This document shows, one piece after another, positions 7,325 through 12,703 of a DNA stretch of 19,053 nucleotides. Every line of letters begins with the position of its first letter. The stretch's first letter is position 1. Source of the stretch: an uncultured Collinsella sp. (GTDB lineage: Bacteria > Actinomycetota > Coriobacteriia > Coriobacteriales > Coriobacteriaceae); NCBI GenBank assembly GCA_900545075.1, contig UQXT01000039.1:1-19053 (forward strand). Direction: 5' to 3'. A program made the position numbers and the translations under genes. A model generated the notes under the pieces. The model was not told the DNA's origin. It ran no database searches and worked only from the letters and a program-made list of their open reading frames with translations.

Positions 7325-7398
7325 TGGGATGTCGTCTAATGGCAGGACAGCGGATTCTGGTTCCGTCAATGGGGGTTCGACTCCCTCCATCCCAGCCA
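7325..7398 (+). tRNA. tRNA-Gln (anticodon CTG)
   Basis: The full cloverleaf can be drawn. Acceptor stem TGGGATG pairs with CATCCCA; D-arm GTCT/GGAC; anticodon stem GCGGA/TCCGT around loop TTCTGGT, giving anticodon CTG; T-arm GGGGG/CCCTC around TTCGACT. Discriminator is G and the CCA end (7396-7398) is encoded. The C34 anticodon reads CAG, the preferred Gln codon of the surrounding genes. The U1-A72 first pair is a known feature of tRNA-Gln. Confidence 0.96.
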
Positions 7399-7415
7399 TT
7401 GCATCTGCTACATAT

Positions 7416-7492
7416 GGCCCGTTCGTCTAGCGGTTTAGGACGCCGCCCTCTCAAGGCGGAGATCACCAGTTCGAATCTGGTACGGGCTACCA
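7416..7492 (+). tRNA. tRNA-Glu (anticodon CTC)
   Basis: Acceptor stem GGCCCGT pairs with ACGGGCT (one G-U); D-arm GTCT/GGAC; anticodon stem CCGCC/GGCGG around loop CTCTCAA, anticodon CTC; T-arm ACCAG/CTGGT around TTCGAAT. The CCA end (7490-7492) is encoded. It reads GAG, the dominant Glu codon here. It is 17 bases after tRNA-Gln and is followed by a terminator, so both are one transcript. Confidence 0.96.
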
Positions 7493-7503
7493 CAAAATGA
7501 ATG

Positions 7504-7531
7504 CCCGGGCCTCGCAAGAGACCCGGGTTTT
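7504..7531 (+). terminator. Terminator of the tRNA operon
   Basis: CCCGGGCCTC and GAGACCCGGG form a GC-rich stem with one internal mismatch and a GCAA tetraloop, followed by TTTT. It starts 11 bases after the tRNA-Glu CCA end. Confidence 0.88.
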
Positions 7532-7587
7532 GTGTATACACCGCATGTGTGGAATGAGCCGCGTTTCACCTGGACCGAGGAGTTGCC

Positions 7588-8505
7588 ATGGACCTGCCCA
7601 TCAGCCTACAAGACATTACGTATGCCGAGAACTATCTGGCGCAGGGCGACCTGGCTACGGCGACGCCGCTGCTGGAGCGTCTGGTGGAGCTCGCCGAGGA
7701 GTATATTGATGCTGAGTGCAAGACGGAGGAGAAGCGTCAATACTTTAGCTTCGATAGCAAGTTTGAGCGCTTGGCCTATCGCCGCGTGGAGAAGGATCCG
7801 CGCGAGCTCGTGCAGGTTGAGGTGCCGTTTGACCGCCTGTACTCTGACATGGCGTTTGCCTACATTCGCCAGCAGGATTATGTAAGCGCTCGTAATGCCC
7901 TGATGCAGGCTGTGCGTTGGGACCCCATGAACTGCAACTATCGCTTGGATTTGGCCGAGCTGTTCCGTGCACTCGAGGACAAGCAGGAATGGGCATCGCT
8001 CTCGTTCTCGGTGCTGGAGCGTGCAAACGATGGCAAGTGCGCCGCCCGCGCCTACGCCAACTTGGGCCAGTATTTCCTTGAGCCCGAGACCGAGAACGTG
8101 TCGGCGGCCGTGGGCTGCGCGCGCCTGGCGCTGCGCTTGGCCCCTGGCGATGCGCATACGACGCGCCTGCTCAACAAAATCCATGCTGCCTATCCCGATG
8201 CCGCCGAGGAGAGTGACGAGCACGTGATGGGCGAGCTGGCGTTGCAGGGCGTACCGACCTCGCCTTCGGCCGAGATTGCCATTTGCCTCATCATGTGCGC
8301 GACCGATGCTGCGAGCGACGGTGACAAGCAGGAGGCTACGCGCCTGACGGTCCGTGCCCGCGACCTGGTGGGCGAGGAGGCATGCGCGGCGATCATTAAG
8401 CTGGTGCGCGAGAGCGATGCCGAGCTCAACGCCGAGCGCAAGGCTAAGCGCGCAGGCGCCGACAAGGGAGCCGACGGCGTCAAGGAGGCCGGCGATGCCC
8501 AGTAA
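7588..8505 (+). CDS. Tetratricopeptide-repeat (TPR) protein
   Basis: 305 residues, soluble, no signal peptide or TM helix. Helical repeat pairs of TPR type can be followed: an N-terminal ITYAENYLAQGDLATATPLLERLVELAE unit (about 9-37), SDMAFAYIRQQDYVSARNALMQAVRWDP (about 86-113), and weaker units to about 205. The last 40 residues are Lys/Ala/Glu-rich and probably disordered. TPR proteins are protein-binding scaffolds; no partner can be named from sequence. ATG at 7588 has GAGGAG at 7577-7582. Its 3' end overlaps smpB by 11 bases, and the smpB ribosome binding site lies inside its coding sequence, so the two are coupled, which points to a possible role linked to SmpB or ribosome rescue (inference). 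A 10-bp palindrome GTGTATACAC (7532-7541) lies in the leader. Confidence 0.85.
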   Translation: MDLPISLQDITYAENYLAQGDLATATPLLERLVELAEEYIDAECKTEEKRQYFSFDSKFERLAYRRVEKDPRELVQVEVPFDRLYSDMAFAYIRQQDYVSARNALMQAVRWDPMNCNYRLDLAELFRALEDKQEWASLSFSVLERANDGKCAARAYANLGQYFLEPETENVSAAVGCARLALRLAPGDAHTTRLLNKIHAAYPDAAEESDEHVMGELALQGVPTSPSAEIAICLIMCATDAASDGDKQEATRLTVRARDLVGEEACAAIIKLVRESDAELNAERKAKRAGADKGADGVKEAGDAQ

Positions 8506-8965
8506 GCGCGAGCGCAAGCTCATCTCTAAGAATCGCTCGGCACATCACGAGTACTTTATCGACGAGACGTTTGAGTGCGGCATTGAGCTGAGCGGCACCG
8601 AGGTCAAGTCGATCCGCGAGCGCGCCTGTCAGATCACTGACACTTTTGCGCTGATTCGTGGCGGCGAGTGTTGGCTGGTGGGCCTGCATATTCACCCTTA
8701 CAGCCACGGTGGTGTGTGGAATCGTGATCCCGATCGCCGGCGTCGTCTGCTGCTGCATCGCAAGGAGATTGATTTTCTCGATGGCAAGCTGCGCAATCGC
8801 GGTTATGCGTTGGTGCCGCTGGAGCTCTACTTTAATACCGACGGCCGCGTAAAGCTGCTGCTGGGCCTGGGTCGCGGCAAGAAGCTCTACGACAAACGCG
8901 AGGACATGGCCAAGCGCGACGTTCAGCGCGAGATCGATCGTGCGCTTAAGGAGCGCAACCGCTGA
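8495..8965 (+). CDS. smpB: SsrA-binding protein SmpB
   Basis: It binds tmRNA and brings it to stalled ribosomes in trans-translation. The 156 residues match the family length. Conserved features are the start KLISKNRSAHHEYFI, the GIELSGTEVKSIR segment, the HPYSHGG region, LLLHRKEI, and the basic C-terminal tail (GRGKKLYDKREDMAKRD) that enters the decoding channel. ATG at 8495 follows AAGGAGG (8482-8488) at ideal spacing, inside the TPR gene. The tmRNA gene ssrA, often nearby, is not found in the 206-base gap after smpB or elsewhere in the window. Confidence 0.97.
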   Translation: MPSKRERKLISKNRSAHHEYFIDETFECGIELSGTEVKSIRERACQITDTFALIRGGECWLVGLHIHPYSHGGVWNRDPDRRRRLLLHRKEIDFLDGKLRNRGYALVPLELYFNTDGRVKLLLGLGRGKKLYDKREDMAKRDVQREIDRALKERNR

Positions 8966-8977
8966 CCGCCCTTCACA

Positions 8978-9044
8978 AGTTGCGGTGGAATACGGACTGT
9001 TTTGTCTGTTTGAGGGGCTATTCAGTCCCTATTTCACCGCAACT
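8978..9044. repeat. Palindromic element (22-bp arms) after smpB
   Basis: Arms at 8978-8999 and 9023-9044 pair over 22 positions with two mismatches, one of which is a G-U in plus-strand RNA; the 23-base centre is not symmetrical. The outer core is AGTTGCGGTG and its complement; the inner part is GGACTG with CAGTCC. It lies 13 bases after the smpB stop and has no T tract, so it is more like a dispersed REP-type element than a terminator. Confidence 0.82.
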
Positions 9045-9088
9045 GCGGGCGTCTCATCTTTCTTACTGTTCTGACACATATGTCTCAA

Positions 9089-9120
9089 AGGCAGCGTCCG
9101 TTATGGGTGCCTCCTTTTTT
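9089..9120 (+). terminator. Possible weak terminator after smpB
   Basis: AGGCA (9089-9093) can pair with TGCCT (9108-9112), and a run of six Ts follows at 9115-9120. The stem is short and the loop is 14 bases, so efficiency is doubtful. It would separate the smpB transcript from the flavin reductase gene. Confidence 0.35.
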
Positions 9121-9156
9121 GTGGGTACATACATCCATGAGGTTCAATCCTGGGTT

Positions 9157-9163
9157 AGGGGAG
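9157..9163 (+). promoter_or_regulatory. Ribosome binding site fixing the flavin reductase start
   Basis: AGGGGAG stands 8 bases before ATG 9172. Upstream in-frame start codons run back through the palindrome at 8978-9044 and would add residues with no family resemblance, so this site decides the start. Confidence 0.7.
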
Positions 9164-9171
9164 TGATCGTT

Positions 9172-9675
9172 ATGGACAAAACTGCGTTCTTTACGATGCC
9201 GAGCGGTCTGTATGTGGTGAGTGCCGCGGCCGACGGGCTGCGTGCCGGCTGCGTCATCAACACGGCGGTGCAGGTGACGTCCACGCCGCCGCGCATCTCG
9301 GTTGCCGTGAATAAGGAAAATGTCACGTCTGGTGTTATCTCGTCTGCCAAGGCCTTTGCGCTGACCGTGATCGATCAGACGGCCGATATGCTCTACATTG
9401 GCAACTTTGGATTCCGTACTAGCAGCGACTATGACAAATTTGCCAAGTACGAGACGCGCGAGACCACGCTGGGCATGCCCTATGTTCCCGAGCATGCGGC
9501 GGCCTTGTTTAGCTGCCGTTTGATTGACACTGTTGACGTGGGCACGCATCTACTGTTTATCGGCGAGGTCGAGGATGCCGAGCGCCTGAGCGACGAGACG
9601 CCGCTCACCTACGATTACTACCATAAGGTCCTGAAGGGCAAGACGCCTCCGAAGGCGTCCTCGTATCAAGGCTAG
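9172..9675 (+). CDS. Flavin reductase-like FMN-binding protein
   Basis: 167 residues of the flavin reductase (split-barrel FMN-binding) family, the same fold as the N-terminal domain of clostridial high-molecular-weight rubredoxin. The N-terminus FFTMPSGLYVVSA is followed by the flavin-binding segment VINTAVQVTSTPPRISVAVNKEN, the SSAKAFALTVI strand, the FGFRTSSDYDKF loop and the TVDVGTHLLFIGEVEDAE strand. These proteins bind FMN and use NAD(P)H or pass electrons to a partner. A separate rubredoxin gene starts 88 bases downstream, so the two together may do the work of the fused protein, for example supplying electrons to oxygen- or NO-reducing flavodiiron proteins (inference). ATG at 9172 was chosen over upstream starts by its ribosome binding site. 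Confidence 0.88.
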   Translation: MDKTAFFTMPSGLYVVSAAADGLRAGCVINTAVQVTSTPPRISVAVNKENVTSGVISSAKAFALTVIDQTADMLYIGNFGFRTSSDYDKFAKYETRETTLGMPYVPEHAAALFSCRLIDTVDVGTHLLFIGEVEDAERLSDETPLTYDYYHKVLKGKTPPKASSYQG

Positions 9676-9692
9676 AAATGTTTTAAAAATAC

Positions 9693-9720
9693 TTGCATTA
9701 TATTATTGAGAATATATACT
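9693..9720 (+). promoter_or_regulatory. Promoter of the rubredoxin gene with possible operator
   Basis: TTGCAT (9693-9698) and TATACT (9715-9720) are 16 bases apart in a sharply AT-rich stretch, unlike the rest of the window. Dyad elements overlap it: ACTTGC pairs with GCAAGT across the promoter, and TTATT with AATAA around the -10 region. AT-rich dyads of this kind resemble Fur/PerR-type operators, but no exact consensus is present. Confidence 0.65.
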
Positions 9721-9763
9721 AATAAGCAAGTACACCAGCAGTCACGTTCGAGAGGAGAACATC

Positions 9764-9907
9764 ATGGCTGAGGAAAAGAAGACGTATAAGTTCGTGTGCA
9801 TCGTTTGCGGTTATGAGGTTGAGGTCGACACGCCCGAGCTGCCCGAGGATTACGTGTGCCCGGTCTGCGGCGTTGGTCCCGATGAGTTTGAGCTTGTCGA
9901 GGAGTAG
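9764..9907 (+). CDS. Small rubredoxin-like iron protein
   Basis: A 47-residue electron carrier: MAEEKKTYKFVCIVCGYEVE at the start, CPVCGVGPDEFELVEE at the end. Four cysteines (C12, C15, C32, C35) in two CxxCG knuckles would hold one iron. The distance between the pairs is 16 residues, much shorter than the roughly 29 of classical rubredoxins and like the rubredoxin domain of rubrerythrin, so this is a free-standing rubrerythrin-type domain. ATG at 9764 follows AGAGGAGAA (9751-9759). It has its own promoter and terminator and lies right after the flavin reductase gene, its likely electron donor or partner. Role in oxidative or nitrosative stress defence is inferred from the family and context. 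Confidence 0.93.
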   Translation: MAEEKKTYKFVCIVCGYEVEVDTPELPEDYVCPVCGVGPDEFELVEE

Positions 9908-9947
9908 CTCGTAGACACACGGCGATTAGCCATACAGAGCTCTGTCC

Positions 9948-9984
9948 AAGGGTCCCGGCTGGATATTCCGGCTGGGACCCTTTT
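9948..9984 (+). terminator. Terminator of the rubredoxin gene
   Basis: Twelve-base arms (9948-9959 and 9971-9982) pair with one mismatch and are followed by TTTT. It starts 40 bases after the rubredoxin stop. Part of its T tail runs into the sequence before the solo repeat at 10016. Confidence 0.88.
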
Positions 9985-10015
9985 GATTTATCTGACGGTT
10001 TAAAACGGCCTTACG

Positions 10016-10031
10016 TGTTACAGATTGAGAC
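10016..10031 (+). repeat. Solo copy of the TGTTACAGAT repeat
   Basis: TGTTACAGATTGAGAC is identical over the first 15 bases to the last right-hand arm of the array at 12305-12519. The sequence just before it (AAAACGGCCTTACG) matches the inner spacer of that array at most positions, so a longer unit was shared. No intact left arm is found. It lies 30 bases past the stop of the Nramp gene, between two convergent genes, where a promoter role is unlikely. Confidence 0.8.
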
Positions 10032-10060
10032 GTTATATCTGGACAGCCACGTCATCCCAA

Positions 10061-11317
10061 TTACATCCCCGTTAGCAGCACGATGTCGAGAATCGTCACG
10101 ATGACGCCGATCCCTACGAGCAGCGCGTTGAGCGGGCGCGAGTTGACGTATTTGCCCATAACGCGGGGCGAACTGGTGAGTCGTATGAGCACAAAGACCG
10201 TAATCGGCAACTGAAGCGACAGCAGCGCCTGACTCCAGATGAGACCCTCAAAAGGATTCGGGACGATCAGGCACGCCGCCACTGCGCCGACGAAACAGAC
10301 CGCCACTCCAATCGATGAGTGCCGGTCGTGGATGTCGTATTCCTCGTCGAACATGCCCGCGGTGATGGTGCCCGCCGCCATGCCCGCCGTCACACTACTC
10401 GATATGCCCGCAAACAGCAGTGCCACCGCAAAGATGGTCGAGCTTGCCGGGCCCAGAATGGGGGAGAGCGTGTCCGATGCGACGGCGAGGTCGTCTACGA
10501 CAATGCCGTGCGCAAAGAAGGTCGTTGCGGCCAGGATGACCATGGCCGAGTTGATCGCCCAGCCCACGCCCATCGAAAAGAGCGTGTCGAAGAGCTCGTA
10601 GCGCAGACGTTCCTCGATAACCTGCTCGCCTTGGCCTTCGAAGTGCATGGATTGGATGACCTCGGAGTGCAGGAAGAGGTTGTGAGGCATAACAACCGCG
10701 CCTAGGACACTTACGATAATCGCGGCCGAGCCGGTGGGCATACTGGGTGTGATCCAGCTTGCGGTGGCCTGCGGCCAGTCGACCTTGACCAGCGTAAGCT
10801 CAGCCAAAAACGAGAGTCCTACCACGCCTACGAAGGCGATGATCCATCGCTCGGCGCGCTTGTAGGAGCTCGTCATGAGCATCGCCATCGATACTGCCGC
10901 CACGATGACGCAGCCCGCGCGCACGGGCAGCCCAAAGAGCATTTGAAGGGCAATCGCGCCACCCAGGACTTCGGCCATGGCGGTGGCGATGGTCGCGAGA
11001 TAGGCGCTGGCGAGCACCATGTGTCCCACGATGCGGGGGAGGTAGTGTGTCGTGGCCTCGGCAAGACAGGTGCCCGTGGCGATGCCCAGGTGCGCCGCGT
11101 TGTGCTGCAGCACAATGAGCATAATTGTGGACAGCGTGACGATCCACAGCAGCGCGTAGCCAAACTGCGAGCCCGCGGCCATATTGGAGGCCCAGTTGCC
11201 CGGGTCGATAAAGCCGACGGTCACGAGCAGCCCGGGGCCGATGTGCCGGGCGATATCCAGACCTCCGTGGCCTCCGGTGCGGTGCGAGCCAAAGTGTTGT
11301 TTGAGATGGTTGAGCAT
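10061..11317 (-). CDS. Nramp-family divalent metal (Mn/Fe) transporter
   Basis: A proton-coupled importer of Mn(II) and Fe(II) in the cytoplasmic membrane; 418 residues and about 11 TM helices, normal for the family. The two metal-binding motifs are present: FIDPGNWASN in TM1 (Asp and Asn ligands) and VMPHNLFLHS in TM6, with the Met that selects soft transition metals over Ca and Mg. It could be called mntH, but Fe versus Mn preference is not decided by sequence. I chose ATG at 11317 over one 12 codons upstream (11353) because AGGAGC (11328-11323) stands 5 bases before it and the extra residues MRRHAAHTQELT do not look conserved. It lies 75 bases after gpmA on the same strand and may be cotranscribed with it. 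Confidence 0.94.
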   Translation of the reverse strand: MLNHLKQHFGSHRTGGHGGLDIARHIGPGLLVTVGFIDPGNWASNMAAGSQFGYALLWIVTLSTIMLIVLQHNAAHLGIATGTCLAEATTHYLPRIVGHMVLASAYLATIATAMAEVLGGAIALQMLFGLPVRAGCVIVAAVSMAMLMTSSYKRAERWIIAFVGVVGLSFLAELTLVKVDWPQATASWITPSMPTGSAAIIVSVLGAVVMPHNLFLHSEVIQSMHFEGQGEQVIEERLRYELFDTLFSMGVGWAINSAMVILAATTFFAHGIVVDDLAVASDTLSPILGPASSTIFAVALLFAGISSSVTAGMAAGTITAGMFDEEYDIHDRHSSIGVAVCFVGAVAACLIVPNPFEGLIWSQALLSLQLPITVFVLIRLTSSPRVMGKYVNSRPLNALLVGIGVIVTILDIVLLTGM

Positions 11318-11322
11318 GGTGA

Positions 11323-11328
11323 GCTCCT
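11323..11328 (-). promoter_or_regulatory. Ribosome binding site fixing the Nramp start
   Basis: On the minus strand AGGAGC stands 5 bases before ATG 11317. No comparable site precedes the upstream ATG at 11353, which would otherwise be the longest reading frame. Confidence 0.7.
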
Positions 11329-11392
11329 GCGTATGGGCGGCGTGACGTCGCATCTGGGTCGTGCGGCGCCACGCGTCGGATTTAGGTTGGGG

Positions 11393-12166
11393 CTACTTGT
11401 GCGCTTTGCCCTGATTGGCAACGGCATCGATCTTGGCGGCGATGGTTGCCGGGTCGCCGATGTAGCGCTTGTCGAGGACGTTGAAATCGGTGTCGAAGGT
11501 GTAAACGAGCGGCACGCCGGTGGGGATGTTGACCTTGAGGATTTCCTCGGGCGTGAGGTGCTCGAACTTCATGACGAGAGAGCGCAGTGAGTTGCCGTGT
11601 GCGGCGATGAGTACGCGCTTGCCGGTGAGCATTTGGGGGCGAATCTCGTCTTCGAAATAAGGCCAGGCGCGGGCGATCGTATCCTTGAGGCACTCGGTAT
11701 AGGGCAGTTGATCGGGCGCGACGTCGCGGTATTGCTCCTGGGTGTGGGGGTCGCGCTCGTCGCCCGGCTCGAGCGCCGGCGGGCAGACGTCGAAGGAGCG
11801 GCGCCAGATGAGCACCTGCTCGTCGCCGTGCTCCGCCGCGGCATCGGCCTTGTTGAGACCCTGCAGCGCGCCGTAGTGGCGCTCGTTGAGCTTCCAGGAT
11901 TTGATGACGGGCAGCCACTCGCGATCCATCTGGCCGAGCACGATGTTGAGGGTGTGGATCGCGCGCTTGAGGCGCGAAGTGTAGCAGACGTCAAAGTCGA
12001 AACCGGCTTCTTTGAGGGCTCGACCGCCTGCGGCGGCTTCTTCGCGGCCCGTGTCGGTGAGCTCAACATCGGTCCAGCCGGTGAACAGGTTGAGTTTGTT
12101 CCACTCGGATTCTCCGTGACGGATAAGGACAAGTTGCATCGTCTGTTGGTCTGTCTGGCATGCCAT
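11393..12166 (-). CDS. gpmA: 2,3-bisphosphoglycerate-dependent phosphoglycerate mutase
   Basis: It interconverts 3- and 2-phosphoglycerate in glycolysis and gluconeogenesis, in the cytoplasm. The 257 residues are close to the 250 of E. coli GpmA. The catalytic RHGESEWN motif is at 16-23, with H17 as the phosphorylated histidine; LNERHYGALQGLNK holds the acid/base glutamate; AAHGNSLR holds the second histidine. ATG at 12166 is preceded by a perfect AAGGAGG (12178-12172, minus strand), which favours it over the ATG 9 codons later that would give the more usual MQLVLIRHGES start; the protein therefore carries nine extra residues (MACQTDQQT). The leader contains a small GC hairpin (12184-12200). 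Divergent from gltB. Confidence 0.96.
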   Translation of the reverse strand: MACQTDQQTMQLVLIRHGESEWNKLNLFTGWTDVELTDTGREEAAAGGRALKEAGFDFDVCYTSRLKRAIHTLNIVLGQMDREWLPVIKSWKLNERHYGALQGLNKADAAAEHGDEQVLIWRRSFDVCPPALEPGDERDPHTQEQYRDVAPDQLPYTECLKDTIARAWPYFEDEIRPQMLTGKRVLIAAHGNSLRSLVMKFEHLTPEEILKVNIPTGVPLVYTFDTDFNVLDKRYIGDPATIAAKIDAVANQGKAHK

Positions 12167-12183
12167 GGGGGCCTCCTTGATCT

Positions 12184-12200
12184 GGCACGGCGCGCGTGCC
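12184..12200 (-). other. Small GC hairpin in the gpmA leader
   Basis: GGCACG (12184-12189) and CGTGCC (12195-12200) form a 6-bp stem with a 5-base loop, five bases upstream of the gpmA ribosome binding site. It could affect translation start, but this is only a structural possibility. Confidence 0.4.
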
Positions 12201-12218
12201 GTTTGCTTGACGCCGCAA

Positions 12219-12247
12219 AGGATACCCGTTTTAGGCCAGAAAGTTAA
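12219..12247 (-). promoter_or_regulatory. Possible gpmA promoter
   Basis: On the minus strand TTAACT (12247-12242) and TATCCT (12224-12219) are 17 bases apart, each with four matches to the housekeeping consensus. The -10 element lies about 50 bases before the gpmA start. Partial dyads on the upstream side (around 12243-12272, such as AACAA/TTGTT) could be an operator. Confidence 0.38.
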
Positions 12248-12304
12248 CCAAGACTAACAAAATTGTTGTATTTGAATAGGATGGGGAAAGGAGTTGCCGA
12301 AATG

Positions 12305-12519
12305 TCTTGATCTGTAACAACTAGGGATGGAAATTGGACCTAGGTGTTACAGATCGAGACGGGAAGAAATGGTCCTATGGAAAATCTCGATCTGTAACAG
12401 TTAGCTGCAAAAACCGGCCCTTCGTGTTACAGATCGAGACAAACCAAAACTGTCCTGCAGAAAATCTCAATCTGTAACAGTTGGTCGTCGAAATTGGGTC
12501 TTACTGTTACAGATTGAGA
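12305..12519. repeat. Array of six 15-bp repeats in alternating orientation, 40-bp pitch
   Basis: Left arms TCTYRATCTGTAACA start at 12305, 12385 and 12465; right arms TGTTACAGATYGAGA start at 12345, 12425 and 12505. Every arm is 15 bases and every gap 25 bases, so the array is three 55-base hairpins repeated every 80 bases. Units 2 and 3 are perfect palindromes, and where unit 3 differs from unit 2 both arms changed together (G to A in the left arm, C to T in the right arm). Unit 1 has one G-U position in plus-strand RNA and its stem continues inward to 22 pairs (12304-12325 with 12339-12360, two mismatches). The gaps are related to each other (GGNCC-like centres, AAAA before left arms) but much less conserved than the arms. 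No open frame is credible inside. The array lies between divergent gpmA and gltB. Confidence 0.93.
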
Positions 12520-12536
12520 TGTTTGAAGCGGTGAGC

Positions 12537-12614
12537 TTACAGGTCGAACCTGGGGGCCTTGTCGTCGTCCTTGAGGTCGGCGGTGTCCACTCGTAGGGCG
12601 TGCGTTACGCGATT
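12537..12614 (-). pseudogene. Possible C-terminal gene remnant
   Basis: One minus-strand frame, ending at TAA 12537-12539, reads NNRVTHALRVDTADLKDDDKAPRFDL with codons typical of the neighbouring genes (GAC, AAG, CTC, GCC). Upstream it loses that character and meets a stop near 12667, and there is no start codon with a ribosome binding site. It may be the tail of a lost gene; a chance frame is nearly as likely. Confidence 0.22.
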
Positions 12615-12635
12615 GTTTCGAAACGGGCGGGAAAC
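12604..12635 (+). promoter_or_regulatory. Possible GlnR-like regulator site upstream of gltB
   Basis: GTTAC (12604), GTTTC (12615), GAAAC (12620) and GAAAC (12631) are arranged with two 6-base gaps, giving 11-bp steps and an inner 10-bp palindrome GTTTCGAAAC. Actinobacterial GlnR boxes have the form GTnAC or GaAAC repeated with 6-base gaps. The site lies 69-100 bases before the gltB start, where a nitrogen activator would be expected. A weak -10-like TAGTAT is at 12657-12662 and no -35 is seen. Confidence 0.35.
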
Positions 12636-12703
12636 ACAACGGGCCGGCGATGCTCCTAGTATGCCTATTCAACTGACTGTCTAATATCTAGGGGAGGATC
12701 GCG

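Noticed and set aside
9045..9171. FMN riboswitch or tmRNA before the flavin reductase gene
   Set aside because: No conserved RFN-element core, no tRNA-like ends, and the gap is too short for tmRNA.
12305..12519. CRISPR array (regular 15-bp repeats with 25-bp spacers)
   Set aside because: Repeats alternate in orientation, are too short, and the gaps are recognisably related to one another instead of unique. No cas gene is present.
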